In this document: positions 32,768-40,223 of the stretch, piece by piece | Layout: each line of letters opens with the position of its first letter | How positions within the stretch are numbered: position 1 is the stretch's first letter | Source of the DNA: Dorea_A amylophila | GTDB lineage: Bacteria; Bacillota; Clostridia; Lachnospirales; Lachnospiraceae | Length of the DNA: 64,000 nucleotides | Direction: 5' to 3' | NCBI RefSeq assembly: GCF_025567265.1 | Contig: NZ_JAOQJW010000019.1 | Span: 16,553-80,552, forward strand | The notes under the pieces: model-generated | Databases searched by the model: none | What the model was told of the DNA's origin: nothing | The model's input: only the letters and a program-made list of their open reading frames with translations | Program-made: the position numbers and the translations under genes

Positions 32768-33045
32768 CAAAAAAACTCCGTCTCCTGCTTTACACAAGAG
32801 ACGAAGTATATCCGCGGTTCCACTCTTTTTAAAGAATACAGTTCTATTACCCGCATTCTTCTCTCAGTACACGTAACGTGTGTAATCCCGGATCCGGCTA
32901 TGATGTTATCCTTCTTTCTCACCGGACCGACTCCCGGACGCACTTCACAAAAACTGTAATCGGAAACTGCTTTCAGCCGGTGACAGTTTCTCTCTTTCGA
33001 CACAACACATCTGCTACTCTTTCCGTTCAAAGTCTTTCTCATATA
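32768..33045 (-). promoter_or_regulatory. T-box riboswitch (cysteine) of cysE-cysS
   Basis: T-box core GAGTGGAACCGCGG (32812-32825) followed by terminator ACTTCGTCTC / GAGACGGAGT with a U-run (32768-32807). Stem I includes GUG-AAG-UGC-GUC with Cys codon UGC at 32940-32942 as likely specifier. Uncharged tRNA-Cys should favour antitermination. Confidence 0.93.
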
Positions 33046-33051
33046 GAATAT

Positions 33052-33080
33052 ATATTATGCGATATCATCTTTTTTGTCAA
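33052..33080 (-). promoter_or_regulatory. cysE operon promoter inside kinase 3' end
   Basis: -35 TTGACA (33075-33080), 17-bp spacer, -10 TAATAT (33052-33057). The -35 box is within the last codons of the upstream histidine kinase gene. Confidence 0.85.
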
Positions 33081-35166
33081 CCAGTTTCCATCGGATCTCT
33101 GCTTTAAAAAGATCTGCTTCCGTCTCGATCCAGAACTTTCCTTTCTGAATTTCCACAAAGCTCTTAACAATTGCAAGTCCGAGTCCGGATCCTTCGGTAT
33201 TTCTTGCCGAATCGCCTCTGACAAAACGCTCCGTAATCTCTTCCGGATTAAATGTAAGCTCGGTGGCCGATACATTCTTCATCCGGAATACCGCCTCACC
33301 CTCTTCCGCAGCAATCTTCACGTATACTCTTGTATGAGGCATTGCATATTTCACTGCATTTCCGATCAGATTCTCGAATATCCGGTATGTCTTCTGTCCA
33401 TCCAGCGCCACGATCACTTTCTCCTCCGGAATATCCAGACGGAAATCCAGATTCGCTTCTGTAATCTTTTCTTCCATTTCTAATTTCACCTGTTTAAAAA
33501 GATTCACAATATCCATCTCGATAATATTCAGGTTCACCGAACGGCTGCTCGCTTTACTGATTTCAAACAAATCTTCAATCAATGCTTTTAACCGGAGTGA
33601 TTTTCTATCCAGTACATCAATGTATTCTTTCTGTCTTTCCGGATCATGTTCCATCTTCAGCAGATTCACATAGGTGATAATCGCAGTCAATGGAGTCTTC
33701 AGGTCATGCGAGACATTCGTCACCAGTTCGGTCTTCATCCGCTGGCTTTTCACTTCTTCATCTACCGCTTTCTTGAATCCGGTCTGTATCTTCTCAATCT
33801 CTTCTTTAAACGGCTCGAACACCCCCAGATTTTCATCAATCTCCACATCCAGATTTCCATCGGCAATCTCATTTGTCGCTTCTAACAGTCTGTGATAGTT
33901 TTTCTTTATTTCATTAAAATATTTCTTCAAAATAAAGTATAGAATTACCGAATATATGATCAGTGCCATAATTCCATAAAACCAGAAAATACTCGTCACT
34001 GCCAGAATGATAAAGTTCACAAGCACAATCCTCAGAATTGCCTTACTGCTTTTGTCTGTAAAGTCGATATCTGTAATGGTCTGATACAGCCTGTGTGCCA
34101 TTTCTTTCACTTTCCGGTACAATCTTCCGCTGTCTCGTCCGACTCTTTCCGCTGCTGCCGGAGCTTCTTTCCTCAGCGTTTTCCACATACGCCACAACAG
34201 CGTCCGCTCTGTAACATACTTTCTGACACCAGTCTTCTGTATTTCACTGACACAGCTTGCTGCCCAGTATGTGACAGCAAATGCTGCAATCCAGATTGCG
34301 GCATCCATCGCCCCGGGCCTTCCCTTCGTCCTTGTTACAATCCAGTTCAGCTTATTGTCCAAAAGTCCCAGTCCTGTTACCGCAACGATAAAAACAATCT
34401 CAAACGGCTGTTGAAAAAGCTTTCTGCCGCCAATCCCCAGCGTATCACTTTGTGCAAGAATCCATGCTGCCACACCTACCGCTGCCATGCAGGCAAGCAT
34501 CATATACCATGCATCATTCGGCGCTTCATCCCCGAACCAGTACCATTGGTTCAGATATTGTTCAATTCCGTTTTTCTTCATTCCATAGATATATGTACGG
34601 TTCTTCGGCGTCTTCAATTTGCCGCCGGTGGCATCCTCAACCGTCTCACTCCAGTTATCTATAATCTTTCTGAGAGCAATACTCTGCGTTGTCTTTTCAC
34701 TGCTCTTTACAACTTTTACATCCAGATCTCCGTGTTCATCATAAGTCAGTACCATACCAAATGCATATTCTTTGAAACTGTCATCTGCCAGACCCTTTCC
34801 AGTATTCGCTGTACTTCGTCCCAGGACTGCCCCTGATCCATCCTCAATCCTGTAATCCAGATATGGATATAACGCTTCATAATCCTCCATCCATACTTCT
34901 GCAGCATCACTGATCTCCTCCTGAGACATTTTTGCTTCTCCTGTCTTGGATGATATCTCCTGATTATAAAGGACATAACTGAATTCCAGAAAGCTTTCCA
35001 GATATTCCCTGTCTGAAAGTGAAGTTGTATAAGTCTTCTGCGCTTCACTGACTGCTTTTCTATATATCGTATGATAATTATATATCATGAAAAACGCTGC
35101 TCCAAGTATCGTCACAGCAGCAAGAAAAAGTCCCAGTTTACGCCTGTTTTTCAATTTTGTATCCAA
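33055..35166 (-). CDS. Membrane sensor histidine kinase
   Basis: 703 residues. One N-terminal membrane helix (14-33), an extracellular sensor of about 180 residues, then further helices (about 227-242, 255-270, 288-306 and a pair at 382-420), a HAMP-like linker (TNEIADGNLDVEIDENLGVF), HisKA with His487 (NVSHDLKTPLTAI), and HATPase with NLIGNAVKYA and GSGLGLAIVKSF. Pairs with the response regulator directly upstream, whose 3' end it overlaps by 29 bp. Stimulus unknown; the layout is like VanS/BceS-distant envelope sensors. Confidence 0.92.
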   Translation of the reverse strand: MDTKLKNRRKLGLFLAAVTILGAAFFMIYNYHTIYRKAVSEAQKTYTTSLSDREYLESFLEFSYVLYNQEISSKTGEAKMSQEEISDAAEVWMEDYEALYPYLDYRIEDGSGAVLGRSTANTGKGLADDSFKEYAFGMVLTYDEHGDLDVKVVKSSEKTTQSIALRKIIDNWSETVEDATGGKLKTPKNRTYIYGMKKNGIEQYLNQWYWFGDEAPNDAWYMMLACMAAVGVAAWILAQSDTLGIGGRKLFQQPFEIVFIVAVTGLGLLDNKLNWIVTRTKGRPGAMDAAIWIAAFAVTYWAASCVSEIQKTGVRKYVTERTLLWRMWKTLRKEAPAAAERVGRDSGRLYRKVKEMAHRLYQTITDIDFTDKSSKAILRIVLVNFIILAVTSIFWFYGIMALIIYSVILYFILKKYFNEIKKNYHRLLEATNEIADGNLDVEIDENLGVFEPFKEEIEKIQTGFKKAVDEEVKSQRMKTELVTNVSHDLKTPLTAIITYVNLLKMEHDPERQKEYIDVLDRKSLRLKALIEDLFEISKASSRSVNLNIIEMDIVNLFKQVKLEMEEKITEANLDFRLDIPEEKVIVALDGQKTYRIFENLIGNAVKYAMPHTRVYVKIAAEEGEAVFRMKNVSATELTFNPEEITERFVRGDSARNTEGSGLGLAIVKSFVEIQKGKFWIETEADLFKAEIRWKLVDKKDDIA

Positions 35167-35845
35167 CGCCCCACACCACCTTTAAGTATTTTGGTTCTCT
35201 TGGATTTACTTCTATCTTTTCACGGATATTTCTGACGTGCACCATGATCGTATCGGTGTTAATCGCACGTTCATTCCATACCCGCTCATAGATCTCCTCC
35301 GCAGAGAACACCCGTCCCGGATTCTTCATCAGAAGCAGCAGGATCTTGTACTCGATCGGAGTCATCTTTACCGGTTCGCCGTCAACGGTCACTTCTACAT
35401 TATCCTCATTGATCTCCAGTCCGCCTATCGTATGGATCCTGGAATTTTCGTTCTTATCCTCCAGCCGTTCCATAAACCTGCGGTATCTGCGAAGCTGCGA
35501 ATTGACTCTGGCAAGCAGTTCCATCGGAGTAAATGGCTTTGTCACATAATCGTCAGCCCCCATATTCAATCCCATGATCTTATCCACTTCTTCTGATTTT
35601 GCAGAAAGAAAAATCACCGGGAAATCATACTTCTCCCTGAGTTTTACGACCATAGAGATTCCATCCATTACCGGCATCATGATATCCACGATTGCCAGAT
35701 GAATATCTTCCCTTTCTATAACATCCAGTCCTTCTGCACCATCAGCCGCCTGAAATACTTCATAGCCCTGACTCTTCAGATATATCTCCACGCCTTCCCT
35801 AATTTCCTTGTCGTCTTCTACGACCAGTACATGATTCATCTCCAT
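35138..35845 (-). CDS. OmpR-family response regulator
   Basis: About 235 residues. Receiver domain with VLVVEDDKEIREG, phospho-Asp in IVDIMMPVMDG and Lys in DDYVTKPFTPMEL; C-terminal OmpR winged helix with VKMTPIEYKILLLLMKNPGR, then ERVWNERAINTDTIMVHVRN. Start is uncertain: 35845, 35839 and 35857 are all in frame; 35845 is chosen because AAAAGGA lies about 11 bases upstream. Partner of the downstream kinase. Confidence 0.93.
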   Translation of the reverse strand: MEMNHVLVVEDDKEIREGVEIYLKSQGYEVFQAADGAEGLDVIEREDIHLAIVDIMMPVMDGISMVVKLREKYDFPVIFLSAKSEEVDKIMGLNMGADDYVTKPFTPMELLARVNSQLRRYRRFMERLEDKNENSRIHTIGGLEINEDNVEVTVDGEPVKMTPIEYKILLLLMKNPGRVFSAEEIYERVWNERAINTDTIMVHVRNIREKIEVNPREPKYLKVVWGVGYKIEKQA

Positions 35846-35958
35846 CACATTTTTCATCCTTTTCCTGATTCCAGCTTTTTCCTCTGTTATTATCATCCTA
35901 TCCGGTATTTCTTAAGGGTGACTTCAGAAAATTCTAAAGAAAAACAAAAGATTCTTCT

Positions 35959-36963
35959 TTATACCGTTTCATTCAGATAAATCCGTGACAATGGAATGAT
36001 CTTATCTAATTCTTCTTTCATTCGATCCGACATGACTGCATCACCATCCGCACAGATTTCTTCTGCGGTCTTCACACCGAATACAAGGCTCGTAAGCGCC
36101 GCTACGGTGAGTGTTCCTTCACTGTTTTCCGGCTTTCCATCCATCAGCATCACTCCCGAAAATTCTGTCCCCGTAATCATGACACATCGGTTATTTTCTT
36201 TGATAACCGGATCTGTCACCGTAAAGCATGTTCCCATAAATGTTTTGAGTCTCAAAGACATCAGCATCCGTCTGACATCTATGATACGGATCATAATCTT
36301 AGGTTTTTCCCCATCTACTTCTTCAGCCTCTGCCGCGATCTTAATATCTGTGACCGCTCCTTCTTTTTTATATATCTTTAATGCCCCTCCGTCACTTGCA
36401 TATTCTTTGATCAGACGTTCATAATAAGCTGTATTTCTTTTTGCGTAGACCTGATACGACTGCGACAGCCTGCCTTCCATATAAACAGCCATTTTTTCTG
36501 CATCTTCCACTGAGGCATCCGTCACATCTGTACCTTCTTCCACTTCCGCTTTCGGATCATAATATGCCCGATTCTGTTCATACACCGTCCGGAAATCAAA
36601 TGGCAGATAGATGCTCTCCGATGCCGGCATCAGAAATGTAAATGTCTCTCCATCTGCATACATATCATTTAACGCCTGTTTCAACATTCCTGCCATAAAG
36701 CCACGTTTCCGATATGCTTTTCTCGTTGCAACAGCAACAATATAATTCACGTCTTTTCTGCTGCCGTTTACTGCAAGTTCGTACGGATTCAGATGCAGCA
36801 TCGCCTGTATCTCCCCGTCTTCTTCTACCACATAAATCTGATTGTCTTTTACTTTTTCTTCGTAATAATAGTCAACAAAGTCTTTGCTGTCTTCTGAAAA
36901 CACTTCTTCGTACAGTTTTCTTGTATTCAGCTTTTCTCCTGTTTCCAGTTTTCTTATTTTCAT
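35959..36963 (-). CDS. GNAT acetyltransferase, Eis-like
   Basis: 334 residues from ATG 36963 (RBS GGGAAGGAAA); an upstream extension to 37032 overlaps ispF and lacks an RBS. N-terminal GNAT fold with the acetyl-CoA loop VAVATRKAYRKRGFMAGMLK, and a second half resembling the SCP2-like C-terminal region of Eis-type enzymes (IMIRIIDVRRMLMSLRLKT, then TVAALTSLVFGVKTAEEI). Substrate unknown; Eis proteins acetylate amines, including aminoglycosides. 26 bp after ispF. Confidence 0.85.
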   Translation of the reverse strand: MKIRKLETGEKLNTRKLYEEVFSEDSKDFVDYYYEEKVKDNQIYVVEEDGEIQAMLHLNPYELAVNGSRKDVNYIVAVATRKAYRKRGFMAGMLKQALNDMYADGETFTFLMPASESIYLPFDFRTVYEQNRAYYDPKAEVEEGTDVTDASVEDAEKMAVYMEGRLSQSYQVYAKRNTAYYERLIKEYASDGGALKIYKKEGAVTDIKIAAEAEEVDGEKPKIMIRIIDVRRMLMSLRLKTFMGTCFTVTDPVIKENNRCVMITGTEFSGVMLMDGKPENSEGTLTVAALTSLVFGVKTAEEICADGDAVMSDRMKEELDKIIPLSRIYLNETV

Positions 36964-36989
36964 TTTGATTTTCCTTCCCAACAAGTTTC

Positions 36990-37541
36990 TTATCTGTCCT
37001 GCGCTTTCATACATCCGCCGCATCCGGCACATCCGCCTTCTGCTGGTCCGACTCTGTAACTGTAATTAGCAATCGTATCCAGACTTGCAATTGCCTGAGA
37101 AGAAATACCTTCTCCCGTTCCGGTAAATCCAAGTCCTTCCTCCGTTGTTGCCTTGATGTTCACCTGTTCAACTTCAATGTGCAGTGCTTCTGCCACATTT
37201 TTTCTCATCTGTTCAATGTGCGGTGCCATCTTCGGGCGCTGTGCGATGATCGTTGCATCGATATTGCCGATCACATATAATTTTTCATCAATTAATTTCC
37301 CTACTTCTTCCAGAAGTTTTATGCTGGACGCTCCCTTGTACGCCGGATCGGTATCCGGAAAGTGCTTTCCGATATCTCCAAGCGCCGCCGCCCCAAGAAG
37401 TGCATCCATGACCGCATGCAATAATACATCTGCATCCGAATGACCAAGAAGTCCCTTTTCATAAGGGATCTTTACTCCGCCAAGTATCAGATCTCTTCCG
37501 TCTACTAATTTATGTACATCATAGCCCATACCTACACGCAT
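36990..37541 (-). CDS. ispF: MECDP synthase with Cys-rich C-tail
   Basis: 183 residues, 25 or so longer than typical. Forms 2-C-methyl-D-erythritol 2,4-cyclodiphosphate in the non-mevalonate isoprenoid pathway. Zinc ligands MGYDVHKL (Asp, His) and LLGHSDADVLLHAVMDALLG; GDIGKHFPDTDP; ATTEEGLGFTGTGEGI near the end of the standard domain. The extra C-terminus (VGPAEGGCAGCGGCMKAQDR) carries four clustered Cys. Followed 4 bp upstream by a small membrane-protein gene. Confidence 0.95.
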   Translation of the reverse strand: MRVGMGYDVHKLVDGRDLILGGVKIPYEKGLLGHSDADVLLHAVMDALLGAAALGDIGKHFPDTDPAYKGASSIKLLEEVGKLIDEKLYVIGNIDATIIAQRPKMAPHIEQMRKNVAEALHIEVEQVNIKATTEEGLGFTGTGEGISSQAIASLDTIANYSYRVGPAEGGCAGCGGCMKAQDR

Positions 37542-37544
37542 ATA

Positions 37545-37856
37545 TTATTCTCCTTCCTTTGTTTCTGTTTCTGCTTCTTCTGTTTCTGCTTCTTCTGTTT
37601 CTGCTTCTTCTGACTGTTCTTCCTTATCTTTTAATTGTCCCATCACACTGTCATCTTGATATTCCTTTTTTATAAGCTTTGAACCATATTTTCCAAGCCA
37701 GAAGATTCCTATGATCACAAAAACAACCCCGGCTCCCGCATAAAACACATAATTGTCCGGATGATTCTTCAGCGAATCCACTAAAAGTTTTCCTCCCAGA
37801 TAAGTTATATACGCCCCGGCAAGCGAACGAATGATCAAACTGCTTCTTGGTACCAT
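37545..37856 (-). CDS. Small two-helix membrane protein, repeat tail
   Basis: 103 residues from ATG 37856 (RBS GGAGGGATAGG). Two hydrophobic stretches (LAGAYITYLGGKLLV and YVFYAGAGVVFVIIGIFWLG), then an acidic tail with three EEAET units encoded by 15-bp tandem repeats (37560-37612). Located directly upstream of ispF in the same operon. No family recognised; a small envelope protein. Confidence 0.75.
   Translation of the reverse strand: MVPRSSLIIRSLAGAYITYLGGKLLVDSLKNHPDNYVFYAGAGVVFVIIGIFWLGKYGSKLIKKEYQDDSVMGQLKDKEEQSEEAETEEAETEEAETETKEGE
37560..37612. repeat. 15-bp tandem repeat (EEAET)n
   Basis: TCTGCTTCTTCTGTT-type unit repeated three times plus partial copies, in frame, at the C-terminus of the small membrane protein; expected to vary in copy number. 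Confidence 0.85.
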
Positions 37857-38051
37857 ATTCCTATCCCTCCTGTTTCTATACATCACATGTAATGTATTAT
37901 AGACGATTTTGCTTTTCTTGTATACTTCGATATATAAAATTAAACAACAAAAAAAGAACCGGATACTTCCGACTCTCTTGCTGTGTTACGATATATAGAA
38001 ATGCAGCAAACCTGCCACAGGCAGCTTGTTCCGCATACGTTGGCACAAAAA

Positions 38052-38125
38052 TAGCGGGAACTGGATTTGAACCAGCGACACCACGGGTATGAACCGTGTG
38101 CTCTAGCCAACTGAGCTATCCCGCC
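38052..38125 (-). tRNA. tRNA-Met (CAT), copy 2
   Basis: 74-nt cloverleaf: acceptor GGCGGGA/TCCCGCT, anticodon loop TTCATAC (CAT). The body resembles the Bacillus elongator tRNA-Met rather than initiator or tRNA-Ile2. CCA not encoded. Confidence 0.95.
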
Positions 38126-38133
38126 ATAATCAG

Positions 38134-38207
38134 TAGCGGGAACTGGATTTGAACCAGCGACACCACGGGTATGAACCGTGTGCTCTAGCCAACTGAGCTA
38201 TCCCGCC
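38134..38207 (-). tRNA. tRNA-Met (CAT), copy 1
   Basis: Identical in sequence to the next copy; 8-bp spacer. Tandem duplication of an elongator-type tRNA-Met gene. Confidence 0.95.
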
Positions 38208-38229
38208 ACAACCAATTTTAGAAAATGTA

Positions 38230-38302
38230 TGGGACCAATAGGGCTCGAACCTATGACCCTCTGCTTGTAAGGCAGATGCTCTCCCAGCTGAGCTATGATC
38301 CC
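38230..38302 (-). tRNA. tRNA-Val (TAC)
   Basis: 73-nt cloverleaf: acceptor GGGATCA/TGGTCCC, anticodon loop CTTACAA (TAC), T-arm ATAGG-TTCGAGC-CCTAT. First gene of the tRNA-Val-Met-Met unit. Confidence 0.96.
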
Positions 38303-38337
38303 ATATATTTTGTCGTCTCTCTCGAACCGACTTCGTT

Positions 38338-38366
38338 AGTATAGCATTGGTTTTTTGGAAAGTCAA
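38338..38366 (-). promoter_or_regulatory. tRNA operon promoter
   Basis: -35 TTGACT (38361-38366), 17-bp spacer, -10 TATACT (38338-38343), about 35 bp before tRNA-Val. Confidence 0.85.
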
Positions 38367-38450
38367 CTGTTTTTTTGATTTTTTCAAATTTTTTCTACAA
38401 TTTCTTCTATAACCGGAATAATTCAAAATCGCTGTGCGTTAATCTGATTC

Positions 38451-38490
38451 AAAAAAAGCCCCGCAAACACAAGGCCTGCGGGGCATTTTT
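38451..38490 (-). terminator. gdhA terminator
   Basis: Stem GCCCCGCA / TGCGGGGC, followed on the minus strand by TTTTTTT. Confidence 0.92.
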
Positions 38491-38497
38491 GAAAATA

Positions 38498-39832
38498 TTA
38501 TACGATTCCCTGAGCTGTCATAGCATCTACGACTTTTTCAAATCCTGCAATGTTAGCTCCGGCAACATAGTTACCTTCCATTCCGTAACGTTTTGCAGCA
38601 TCGTCCATGTTGTGGCAGATGTTTACCATGATGTTCTTCAGTTTTGCATCTACTTCTTCGAATGTCCAGCTCAGTCTCTCGCTGTTCTGTGACATCTCAA
38701 GTGCAGATGTAGCAACACCACCGGCATTTGCAGCCTTACCAGGTGCAAAGATTACACCATTCTCCTGCAGATACTGTGTTGCTTCTAATGTAGTAGGCAT
38801 GTTCGCACCTTCGCATACAGCTACGCATCCGTTAGCAACTAACTGTTTTGCATCTTCAAGGTGAAGTTCGTTCTGTGTAGCACATGGAAGAGCAAGGTCA
38901 ACCTTAACAGACCATACACCGCGTCCTTCATGATATTCTGAATTAGGACGGTAGTTCTTGTACTCTGTCAGTCTTGCACGTTTTACTTCTTTGATTTCTT
39001 TTAATGCTGCAACGTCGATTCCGTCCGGATCATATACCCATCCTGTAGAATCACTTGCTGTTACAACTTTCGCTCCAAGCTGCTGAGCTTTCTGGATTGC
39101 ATAGATTGCAACGTTACCAGCTCCGGAAACTGCAACTGTCATTCCCTTGATGTCTTTTCCGTTGATCTTTAATAATTCTTCTGTTAAGTAGAGAAGTCCA
39201 TATCCTGTAGCTTCTGTTCTTGCTAAAGATCCGCCGTAGCTTAATCCTTTTCCTGTCAGAACACCTTCATACAGGCCTCTGATTCTCTTGTACTGACCGA
39301 ACATGTAACCAATCTCTCTTGCACCTGTTCCGATGTCTCCTGCAGGAACATCTGTGTCAGCTCCGATATATTTGCAAAGTTCTGTCATAAAGCTCTGGCA
39401 GAATGCCATTACTTCTCTGTCTGATTTTCCCTTAGGATCGAAGTCAGAACCACCTTTACCTCCGCCGATCGGAAGTCCTGTCAGTGAGTTCTTGAAGATC
39501 TGCTCAAATCCAAGGAATTTGATGATACCAAGGTTTACAGATGGGTGCAGACGTAATCCTCCTTTGTATGGTCCGATTGCGCTGTTAAACTGTACACGGT
39601 ATCCTGTATTAACCTGAACCTGTCCTTTATCGTCTACCCATGGAACACGGAATTTGATCTGTCTTTCAGGTTCAACAAGTCTTTCAAGAAGAGCGTCTTT
39701 TCTGAATTTCTCCTCGTTAGCCTCTACAACAACTCTTAATGACTCTAATACCTCTTTTACTGCCTGGTGGAATTCTGGCTCTGCAGGATTCTTAGCTACT
39801 ACTTTCTCTAGTACTTCATCAACATATGACAT
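38498..39832 (-). CDS. gdhA: NADP-type glutamate dehydrogenase
   Basis: 444 residues, the hexameric small GDH. Converts 2-oxoglutarate and ammonia to glutamate. Substrate/catalytic region GPYKGGLRLHPSVN, LTGLPIGGGKGGSDFDPKGK with catalytic Lys, PAGDIGTGAREIGYMFGQYK, and Rossmann motif VAVSGAGNVAIYAIQKAQ. The Ser in the fingerprint and lack of acidic residue at the end of beta-2 favour NADP, but this is inference. RBS TAGGAGG. Expressed from its own promoter (40003-40031) with an early hairpin in the leader. Confidence 0.95.
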   Translation of the reverse strand: MSYVDEVLEKVVAKNPAEPEFHQAVKEVLESLRVVVEANEEKFRKDALLERLVEPERQIKFRVPWVDDKGQVQVNTGYRVQFNSAIGPYKGGLRLHPSVNLGIIKFLGFEQIFKNSLTGLPIGGGKGGSDFDPKGKSDREVMAFCQSFMTELCKYIGADTDVPAGDIGTGAREIGYMFGQYKRIRGLYEGVLTGKGLSYGGSLARTEATGYGLLYLTEELLKINGKDIKGMTVAVSGAGNVAIYAIQKAQQLGAKVVTASDSTGWVYDPDGIDVAALKEIKEVKRARLTEYKNYRPNSEYHEGRGVWSVKVDLALPCATQNELHLEDAKQLVANGCVAVCEGANMPTTLEATQYLQENGVIFAPGKAANAGGVATSALEMSQNSERLSWTFEEVDAKLKNIMVNICHNMDDAAKRYGMEGNYVAGANIAGFEKVVDAMTAQGIV

Positions 39833-39949
39833 AGCTTTCTACCTCCTAAAATAATATACGTATCCTTTTCAAAAGCGTCCCTGTCCAACAATTTGTCCAA
39901 ATACTGCGATCCAGCCGCCGGCTGTTTTTTCTACACGCTTTGGAATAAA

Positions 39950-39979
39950 AAAAGCAGATGACTTACGCCATCTGTTTTT
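39950..39979 (-). promoter_or_regulatory. Leader hairpin/attenuator before gdhA
   Basis: Minus-strand stem AACAGATG / CATCTGCTT with loop GCGTAAGT followed by TTTTTTT, only about 20-50 nt after the predicted transcription start. Looks like a complete intrinsic terminator inside the 5' leader, so attenuation or a short RNA is possible. Sequence class not recognised. Confidence 0.6.
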
Positions 39980-40002
39980 CCCTGACGCCTTTGTCCTTTA
40001 CT

Positions 40003-40031
40003 ATTGTAAAGCAAACAAGTGTATCTGGCAA
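40003..40031 (-). promoter_or_regulatory. gdhA promoter
   Basis: -35 TTGCCA (40026-40031), 17-bp spacer, -10 TACAAT (40003-40008). Confidence 0.75.
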
Positions 40032-40072
40032 GATATTTTTTACAGTTTTTATTATTTTTTGCAACTTTTTAC

Positions 40073-40104
40073 AAAACCCTTGCAGATTTTGCAAGGGTTT
40101 TGTG
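40073..40104 (-). terminator. purL terminator
   Basis: AAAACCCTTGCA / TGCAAGGGTTTT, 120 bp after purL and before the gdhA promoter. Confidence 0.8.
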
Positions 40105-40223
40105 CTTTTTCTCATGTTTTATTCATTTTTATGAAACAGATTGCGCTCTAAATTGCATTTATTATAATACAAGGATGTCAATTTTCATCTCATCACCGGA
40201 AGTCTCAGACACCTGAACATTCA

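Noticed and set aside
32677..33042. 121-codon open frame on the minus strand over the cysE leader
   Set aside because: It lies entirely over the Cys T-box leader and its terminator, has no RBS and a composition unlike proteins.
38130..38426. 98-codon open frame over the tRNA-Val/Met genes
   Set aside because: It reads through two tRNA genes and their promoter; tRNA antisense-type open frames of this kind are common artefacts.
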